Origin: Beroe forskalii
Taxonomy: Eukaryota > Ctenophora > Nuda > Beroida > Beroidae
Direction of reading: 5' to 3'
Assembly (NCBI GenBank): GCA_011033025.1
Contig: WFMF01000089.1
Location: 1 to 64,000, forward strand
Length of the DNA stretch: 64,000 bases
In this document: one piece after another, positions 61,401 through 64,000 of the stretch
Position numbering within the stretch: position 1 is the first letter of the stretch
Layout of the letters: every line of letters starts with the position of its first letter
Translations under genes and position numbers: made by a program
The notes under the pieces: generated by a model
What the model saw: only the letters and a program-made list of their open reading frames with translations
Databases searched by the model: none
What the model was told of the DNA's origin: nothing

Positions 61401-61713
61401 AAATCTTGAACTTATTAGTTTTTCGGAATGGTCGATGGAGCTTCCTCTGGTGAAACATTAACTGATGGAGGAAAAAGTATTTTGAGGGTTGGGTCATTCT
61501 GCCCCATACACACAAACACTATAGACATCACTAAATTTACAGGCCGGTTTAACGCGTATTTGGCCCATTGAATTGCATCTCACCTCCAATGACCCGCACG
61601 GACAGCTGCTCCAGGTAGCTCTTAGCCATTTCCAGGGTACGGAGGTGGGCCATGGTAGGGGGGTTGAAGCTCCCCATCAGGACCAGCAGAATGGGGGAGG
61701 TCCTTGTTGTCAT
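37405..61713 (-). CDS. NMNAT: Nicotinamide/nicotinate mononucleotide adenylyltransferase (NMNAT), large introns
   Basis: Five minus-strand exons are found: 61584-61713, 61108-61262, 59463-59568, 43030-43126 and about 37405-37531. Exon 1 starts MTTRTSPILLVLMGSF and has the nucleotidyltransferase signature GSFNPPTMAH (His23). Exon 2 has MTPVHDAYGKKTLIPYHHR. Exon 3 has RVTCGADLLESFSVPG. Exon 4 has LWQDADLEKILGNHGVIVAR. Exon 5 has the second signature NDISSTILRR and SIRFLTP. NMNAT joins NMN or NaMN to ATP to make NAD, and all motifs for catalysis are present. Exons 1-4 join in phase. The exon 4 donor GTACGT does not fit the frame of exon 5; a weak donor (GTCTTG at 43025) or a missed small exon would fix it. 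The C-terminal exon after SIRFLTP was not found. Introns 3 and 4 are 16.3 and about 5.5 kb. Confidence 0.87.
37880..38045. other. GC-rich open segment of unknown nature
   Basis: A short GC-rich block preceded by a run of about 12 G. It is open on the plus strand (TTTSVTDVSGDDPKTPTTSD) and on the minus strand (KLRVSEVVGVFGSSPE). The minus reading ends at a donor-like CATG|GTAAGG. I recognise neither protein. It could be an exon of NMNAT not known in other animals or part of the neighbouring LINE. Confidence 0.25.
38278..39096 (-). CDS. LINE ORF1-like protein (coiled coil plus RRM-type domain)
   Basis: A 272-codon ORF; the likely start is the second Met (MAELTCDDPTHVTPSK). A coiled coil at about 50-125 is followed by VVKDVVQEEDRSKNLMLFGL and a basic C-terminal domain (RPVKVML, LRNSQKFSSVFIRPDRTMDE). 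The same layout and motifs occur in the ORF at 57432-58484. Proteins like this are ORF1 of non-LTR retrotransposons and bind RNA. No matching endonuclease/RT was found beside it. Its 5' flank is interrupted by the transposon at 39135. Confidence 0.65.
   Translation of the reverse strand: MGRASLWLGRAMAELTCDDPTHVTPSKCRELSKEKLVTMCCEAFQYVRIQNNSLRHARSDLQTTKSDLVKSQKLVIVQQHEMIICKDKMLNSVQSAVTESVTKTVQEQIKTYSEAVKSTGESAQISQQTLKSVVKDVVQEEDRSKNLMLFGLSEEKDEDLSGKVLEVFGELGIKPAAEVLRVGKTGDQKRSRPVKVMLSCTSTSRHILVQAKKLRNSQKFSSVFIRPDRTMDERLAHELLIEELKKKRDGDPSRKHYIKFGSVVTVVNSNGS
39430..41160 (-). mobile_element. I-clade-type LINE, 3' part with RNase H (minus-strand portion)
   Basis: Minus-strand frames give the end of an RT protein followed by RNase H: KKLERVQGLSLRYMTGALPS (40889-41155), then CTVFQAEIAALMHAADRLKH, FWSDSLSALQAL and VRWIKAHIGHWGNE (40272-40628), then a zinc-knuckle-like CPYCTDTEETVAHFIGQCP (39799-40047). 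The RNase H acidic residues (E, D) and the late His are present. Frameshifts separate the blocks, so the copy is dead. The 3' tail near 39437 is a hairpin followed by TTTCAATCAATC, as at 6395-6457. It lies inside the DNA transposon 39135-42032. Confidence 0.75.
41161..41580 (+). mobile_element. Inverted 5' portion of the same LINE (RT palm)
   Basis: On the plus strand, broken frames read DDLLQYTAKHIPGYLQ, then FADDLMSLAEGDDLDVIWQR and LSALKTK, the RT catalytic region. In an intact element this lies upstream of the RNase H part, which here is on the minus strand directly adjacent at 41155. The head-to-head order is that of a 5'-inverted insertion. Small indels break the frame. Confidence 0.65.
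42040..43029. other. NMNAT intron 4, distal part; no gene seen
   Basis: AT-rich DNA. GGTATACTGCACTGA-like units are repeated two to three times at 42150-42195. An imperfect hairpin lies at about 42605-42680. No coding signal was found apart from the adjoining NMNAT exon. Confidence 0.45.
43138..43326. repeat. Nested hairpin cluster next to NMNAT exon 4
   Basis: Outer arms (TACGGTAAATACACACTTGG... and its complement ending at about 43318) enclose three small hairpins: TTCCACGAGCTTGCGAGTGG, AATGCACGAGCTTGCGAGTG with longer stem, and AATTGCACGAGCTTGCGAGT. The core CACGAG-CTTG-CGAGTG is constant while the outer stem bases differ and stay complementary. The cluster begins 12 bp upstream of the exon 4 acceptor. 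Confidence 0.85.
43770..43915. repeat. Nested hairpin pair, same family
   Basis: Outer arms (GTTTAGTAACGAGTAATAAT... and inverse) enclose two hairpins: CACACGAGGGCCGGAGGCCC + GAGTGTG and AACCGAGGCCGAAGGCCGAG + GTT. Both keep the CGAG...CGAG step and close with GGA or GAA. Confidence 0.85.
43916..44960. other. AT-rich intronic DNA with short repeats
   Basis: Repeated CAGTGCGTAATAAA / TTATTACGCACTG elements at 44000-44130 are shared with about 14205-14250. A ~20-bp tandem repeat of TAGTAATTCAACAGTTG lies at 44790-44905 beside the first giant palindrome. No genes. Confidence 0.5.
44961..47549. repeat. Giant palindrome 1 (~1.24-kb arms)
   Basis: The left arm (44961-46194) is followed by a 117-bp centre and the inverted right arm (46312-47549). 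Ends read TAGGATAATCAAACACCCTT / inverse. Each arm starts with three hairpins (loops GAA), continues with a unique-looking ~1-kb stretch containing a 90-codon ORF, two copies of a ~125-bp minisatellite with GGCACGTGCGTGCGCGGCTC, and two perfect 24-bp palindromes (at about 46024-46048 and 46171-46194). The arms are nearly identical: the 90-codon ORF differs at one residue between them. No transposase is visible. Confidence 0.9.
45232..45504 (-). other. 90-codon ORF in palindrome arm (copy 1 of 3)
   Basis: The predicted peptide (KCPFYFVVVHFNRQSLYSTL near its start) recurs in the inverted arm at 47006-47278 with one difference and at 50963-51235 with three. I recognise no domain and there is no clear ATG context. 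Conservation is explained by arm homogeneity, so it is not called a gene. Confidence 0.3.
47550..47721. repeat. 172-bp spacer between giant palindromes 1 and 2
   Basis: It contains CACTAAGAGCATGGCAAATG, a GCAC-TCGGCTTCGCCTCG-TGC hairpin and a TTGTCGCAC / GTGCGACAA hairpin. The spacer at 50525-50696 is the same length and nearly the same sequence. Confidence 0.85.
47722..50524. repeat. Giant palindrome 2 (~1.35-kb arms)
   Basis: Same terminal sequence and hairpin set as palindrome 1 but with a diverged internal arm. The minisatellite has expanded to about four ~125-bp units (48260-48780 and inverse 49480-49990) with GGCACGTGGGTGCGCGGCTC. The ~120-bp centre (about 49065-49180) is the reverse complement of the palindrome 1 centre. 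Confidence 0.9.
50525..50696. repeat. 172-bp spacer between giant palindromes 2 and 3
   Basis: Nearly identical to the spacer at 47550-47721, so palindrome plus spacer behaves as a tandem unit of about 2.8 kb. Confidence 0.85.
51987..52455. repeat. Palindromic block inserted in the left arm of palindrome 3
   Basis: Two ~200-bp inverted arms around a centre near 52210-52265 carry four hairpin types in order (GTA-, TTC/GAA- and AGCAGG-loop cores). The block is absent from the equivalent place in the right arm (about 56573), where GGCTAATAT joins straight to ATTATATAACGATC. Confidence 0.8.
52670..52795. repeat. Tandem octamer-containing hairpins (also 53856-53985 and inverse 56190-56320)
   Basis: Each ~60-bp unit reads CTTATTTGCATGAGCATTTT + AATTGCAAAATGCTC and contains the octamer ATTTGCAT next to a GAGCATTTT/AAAATGCTC hairpin. 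Two units lie here, two in the palindrome centre and two inverted in the right arm. Any link to POU-factor binding is only by sequence resemblance. Confidence 0.7.
53540..53810. repeat. Hairpins at the centre of palindrome 3
   Basis: CCCGAGCCCGTAGGGCGAGG has the same design (CGAG/CGAG step, GTA loop) as the arm hairpins but different stem bases. GGGCGTTAGCCC is adjacent. Outer inverted pieces (GGGTCCATTTTGG / CCAATATGGACCC, and ATAGACACACGCC / GGCAAGTGTCTAT) enclose them. Confidence 0.7.
54572..56182. mobile_element. TA-target DNA element packed with GTCCCACTTTACCCC motifs
   Basis: The ends are GGGTAAAGCGGGGTG... and its inverse ...CACCCCGTTTTACCC, flanked by TA on both sides (54570-54571, 56183-56184). 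The empty site is seen in the other palindrome arm near 52800 (CCTATCG), confirming a clean insertion. At least a dozen copies of GTCCCACTTTACCCC or its inverse are scattered inside. A TA duplication suggests the Tc1/mariner/pogo group. There is no transposase ORF. Confidence 0.85.
57261..58615 (-). mobile_element. ORF1-only LINE insertion in the right arm of palindrome 3
   Basis: The arm sequence stops at CATCAGTGTA (57260) and resumes at TACGTTATCTTG (about 58619). Between lies a minus-strand element with one ORF and a 3' tail of TATTTC repeats (57261-57282). It has no endonuclease or RT. Its absence from the left arm shows it came after the palindrome formed. Confidence 0.75.
57432..58484 (-). 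CDS. LINE ORF1-like protein (coiled coil plus RRM-type domain)
   Basis: An open frame of 350 codons; the likely start is MDHYSLDRTQDLLFDVS. A long coiled coil (residues about 90-150) is followed by SVVKDVVTTEDRSRNIILYG, RPRPIKVCL and SVFVAPDMTLEERMERKKL. The layout and the VVKDVV..EDRS motif match the ORF at 38278-39096. The frame is intact over its whole length, which suggests a recent insertion. It probably binds RNA as a retrotransposon ORF1. Confidence 0.7.
   Translation of the reverse strand: MEYNYIVIQVYIGIWKASSGMDHYSLDRTQDLLFDVSTMLHEFSLETQCKDIRRVTPEKFASTKYNREVLSVWLAETVKQLKLCYDGLKVSTGKIDELKEEVISLQKNELQKQREQFDDAQSETVGKLQTALKSELKSYKDAVTSSLSTQAPRVSAKEIASVVKDVVTTEDRSRNIILYGVKEEESEEVEKTVSDVFTKMGEKPHIGFCGRLGKTTPDRPRPIKVCLTSSDAATRLRKSGKKLRDEPATRSVFVAPDMTLEERMERKKLVEQMKAKKSATPEKHFYISRGSVRCSDTPATRTQTETVPLTAADDPRNAEGVLSAYFMSLLKEDKKNKNCRLRTQANGVKP
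59314..59462. other. Junction between palindrome 3 and NMNAT exon 3
   Basis: 149 bp with a TATAGGATAA remnant at about 59352 resembling the palindrome end. The exon 3 donor (GTAATG) is at 59462-59457. Confidence 0.5.
59702..61034 (+). mobile_element. Mutator-like (MULE) transposon, ~100-bp TIRs, 9-bp target duplication
   Basis: A perfect 9-bp direct repeat ATATGAAAT flanks it (59693-59701, 61035-61043). The left TIR (59702-about 59820) and right TIR (about 60932-61034) are inverted copies built of GGGGGACTCTGGGTCGG units; the left has one extra unit. The interior encodes the C-terminal half of a MULE transposase. TIR length and 8-9-bp duplication are typical of Mutator. A solo TIR lies at 27888. 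It is inserted in NMNAT intron 2. Confidence 0.88.
60138..60766 (+). pseudogene. MULE transposase fragment, frameshifted
   Basis: The first frame has FHFCQAVLRNLYSLGYKTQY, then RRLMMLAVVPASDVPDAFAA and LGYFERTWV, the C-terminal region of MULE transposase domains. Near 60420-60440 the sequence changes frame and continues with TNIFCESFNKAFSDVVGHSN and IYNFISAVQLEQ. The DDE catalytic part upstream is missing, so it cannot mobilise itself. Confidence 0.75.
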
Positions 61714-62454
61714 GAGCTAGAGTGAGGAGCTGGTCAGGACATTACTCTTCAGTGTGACTTGATAGTATACCGCATTATGATAAGTTCATTTATCAGTGTA
61801 TTTTCACGACTAAGATATTGATCTGAGAAGATATCAGATAAGTGATGATTGTATGATGCGAAAATAGTTCATTCTCTTAGATACAAGGTGATATTTTTTC
61901 AAAGAATGAAACATTGAGTCATTGAAATAAAATAAATAACATGTTACTGATAAAAACATCACCGTTATGTTTTTCATACTTTCATAATAATGGGTGTAAC
62001 ACTGTGAGTTTGGTTTGCTCCCAGTCAAATAGTGAAAATTTATGAAATGTCACTTTCTCAGGGGTTTACATTCAACGTATGGGAGTGAAAGTCAAATTCG
62101 TCATAAAATAAAACTCGATGTTCGTTAACTCCTGTAACAAACCCAATAACACGAGATCCTGGTTTGTCCGAATTAGATATATCTCCTGCACCTTGGAGAG
62201 CATTTCACGTCAAATGCTAGCGTCAGCGCGCACCAAGATCTGCTTAACTTCGGGTGAAATAGATATTCCAACAGGAGCGACTTCCTCACCTGGGAAATAC
62301 AAGACGTACAATAGGCGAGTAACAAGCAACGCACGATAATAATGTGCAGGTCGTAGGACTTAATGGGGATTTAATCGGTGCAATCAGTATACTTCTGAAG
62401 GTGCATAGACAAGACATGATAACTCAATAATTCATTTGTCATTGATGTCAATTA
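61714..62454. other. Intergenic region between PRPF6 and NMNAT
   Basis: 741 bp, AT-rich, with no coding signal. It should hold the NMNAT promoter and PRPF6 3' UTR, both minus strand. Confidence 0.5.
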
Positions 62455-62613
62455 TCAAATCGAAGGCAGTTCGTACCTTAGCTCGGGGAGGGATTTGGCG
62501 CACAGTTTGAGCATCGTTTCCACGTTGCCATCTTGCCTCCAGTTCTCGATGCATTTCGTAGTTTTACACCAGTATTCACCGTGATGGGGGTCTGCTTGGG
62601 AACACTTCTCTAC
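62455..62613 (-). CDS. PRPF6: Pre-mRNA-processing factor 6, last exon (partial)
   Basis: A phase-0 minus-strand exon after an acceptor (TTGCGCAG) encodes 52 residues and a TGA. VEKCSQADPHHGEYWC and KCIENWRQDG match the conserved C-terminus of PRPF6/Prp6 (C..AEPRHGELWC...IANW). PRPF6 is a HAT/TPR-repeat protein bridging U5 and U4/U6 in the tri-snRNP. The final residues (after LCAKSL) differ from vertebrates. A possible donor at LR|GTACGA would give another ending, but reading through to the stop is simpler. Upstream exons were not recognised before the window end. Confidence 0.75.
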   Translation of the reverse strand, partial: VEKCSQADPHHGEYWCKTTKCIENWRQDGNVETMLKLCAKSLPELRYELPSI

Positions 62614-64000
62614 CTGCGCAATAAGATTATCTGAGCATGTAAGAGATAGAGGCGGGACAAAACATTAGAGGACAAGGGATTCGGGCCTTGGGGACAAGGG
62701 ATTAGGGTACAACGGATTAGTGGACACTGAAAATAGGGGCGAGGGATGAAGTGGCAAGGGTCAAGGGATTGAGGTTGCAAGCGATATACATATAGGGGGT
62801 AAGCTACAGATGTGGCAAGATAGCAAGTGATAGAAGGGCAAAATATCACATATGGACAAGGGACAGGGGTGGCAAGAAACATGGTGGCAAGGGATTAGGA
62901 TACAAAGGAAAAGGGGGCAAGGAACGGGTGGAAAGGGATAGAGTGGTAAAGGATATGGGGAAGGGATAAGGGGTGAAGGACAAAAGGAAAAGGAACGGGT
63001 GCTGGCTTTACTGCACTTCTAGTAATTTCTTACTAGTTATTCCTTATTTAGGATCACATGAATTAACTTTTTTCGAAAATATTCAAATCGGCAGAAGGGC
63101 CTCCCTGGGATTATTTAATCATACTCGATATGAGTACGATTAAATTCAGGTGCGGAGTCCACCAGACTTTACTTAATCGACCGGTAGTATACATACATAT
63201 ATACTACCGGTCGATTGAGTAAAGCTAGTTGTACAACATAGTACGTTTTATATCAGTCGTCAGCAGTCAGCCGGGGCCTTTATACATGTATAAAGGCCCC
63301 GGCTGACTGCTGACGACTGACATAAAACGTACTATGTTGTACAACTAGCTCTTTAGTTCGATTAACTGCTGATATTGACATATTATACTATTATCAACCC
63401 CAGGAGTTATTTGCCTATTTGTAGGCTACTCACGACGATTCCAGGCAACTTCATGCTCTTAGGTTTCATATTATGAGTGATGAAGTTAGAGATTATCATG
63501 GCCGGTACTAATTCACTGCTATCAGAGGGGACGGTCCTCTGAGTCCTGTGCCATGACGCAGCCATCAAACAGGCAGACCGATTCGTGCAAGCCACTTCGA
63601 AGGGCCTGCGACGCAGGCTCAGACATTCCCTAGTCCTCCAGAGTCACAGGCCATCGGAGTGAGATTTGGTGGGTCCTGCTACCGCCGGGAGGTCGATATC
63701 TGGTGCGCAGACTTAGTGTCTTAGTATGGGGGTAAGCTACTGGATATATATAGGAAACCACAGCCAAACCATGCTACTCCATGCTACAAAACAACCCTGC
63801 AAATGTCAACCATGCTCATTGCTCAACCAGAATCAACCACCCCAAAGTCCTGCACAACTAAACCTGACAAACTTCCCTCAGAGTTCAGTGTTAGGGGGAC
63901 TTGGCTTATCAGCCATACAGTCAAGGGATAATGGTAGTCAATCTTCAGAGGGGCGCCCCCGACCATTTGTTGCTTGTATTTAGAACTAGCACCACCATAT
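62614..64000. other. Upstream of the PRPF6 exon; repeats and hairpins only
   Basis: A degenerate purine-rich repeat (GGCAAGGGATTAGGG-like units) spans about 62655-62990. Two hairpins lie at 63163-63222 and 63223-63350. The remainder has no recognisable exon; the 85-codon ORF at 63726-63983 matches nothing I know. Confidence 0.45.
63223..63350. repeat. 128-bp near-perfect palindrome
   Basis: The arms are complementary from AGCTAGTTGTACAACATAGT on the left to its inverse at 63350, with one mismatch I could see, centred on TATACATGTATA at 63281-63292. A second hairpin with GACCGGTAGTATA arms (about 63177-63213) stands directly before it. Confidence 0.9.

Noticed and set aside
62655-62990. GGGATTAGGG-like units as interstitial telomere repeat
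   Set aside because: Units are irregular (GGCAAGGGAT, GGATTAGG) and do not form a consistent hexamer array.
63726-63983. 85-codon ORF near the window end
   Set aside because: No recognisable motif, splice context or similarity; low-complexity Gln/Pro content.

Overview
This is a stretch of an animal nuclear genome. Split genes with GT-AG introns encode a laminin gamma chain, a CCDC102 coiled-coil protein, a GCPII/NAALADase-type peptidase, an NMN adenylyltransferase and a PRPF6 splicing factor. Most of the rest is transposons and inverted repeats. The laminin chain shows it is a metazoan; the retrotransposon types would fit a marine invertebrate, but I cannot assign a phylum from the window. 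All intron-exon models come from reading splice sites and comparing exons with remembered protein families; no search was run.

Layout. 1-2148 holds the 5' exons of a laminin gamma gene (minus strand), with Helitron-like repeats in its intron. 2149-5959 is intergenic, with another Helitron-like copy, a GC-rich repeat and a broken, intronless farnesyltransferase beta copy. 5960-31335 (minus) is a complete 14-exon ccdc102 gene (537 codons). One 18-kb intron of it (8264-26304) contains a decayed CR1/Jockey-type retrotransposon, a beta/gamma-crystallin gene (plus), a foldback repeat, an intronless amidase (plus) and a class A GPCR-like ORF (minus). 31882-35617 (plus) is a five-exon M28 metallopeptidase, divergent from ccdc102 across 546 bp. 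37405-61713 (minus) is an NMNAT gene with two very large introns. 62455-62613 (minus) is the last exon of PRPF6.

The NMNAT introns are the most unusual part. One (37.5-43.0 kb) carries LINE ORF1 sequence interrupted by a 2.9-kb DNA transposon with perfect 39-bp inverted ends, which itself contains an I-clade LINE copy with an inverted 5' part. The next (43127-59462) carries three consecutive giant palindromes (44961-47549, 47722-50524, 50697-59313) separated by near-identical 172-bp spacers. They are built from many copies of a small hairpin of constant design: a variable but always self-complementary stem, a CGAG/CGAG step (tandem G.A mismatches), a short GC clamp and usually a GNA three-base loop (as in GCGAAGC). 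A TA-flanked DNA element and an ORF1-only LINE were inserted later into one palindrome arm. A Mutator-like element with a 9-bp target duplication sits in the neighbouring intron.

The host genes have unrelated jobs (basement membrane, centrosome/cytoskeleton, peptide hydrolysis, NAD synthesis, splicing); there is no operon or pathway logic. The interest lies in nested genes, repeats seeded at splice sites of ccdc102, and the hairpin/palindrome system.
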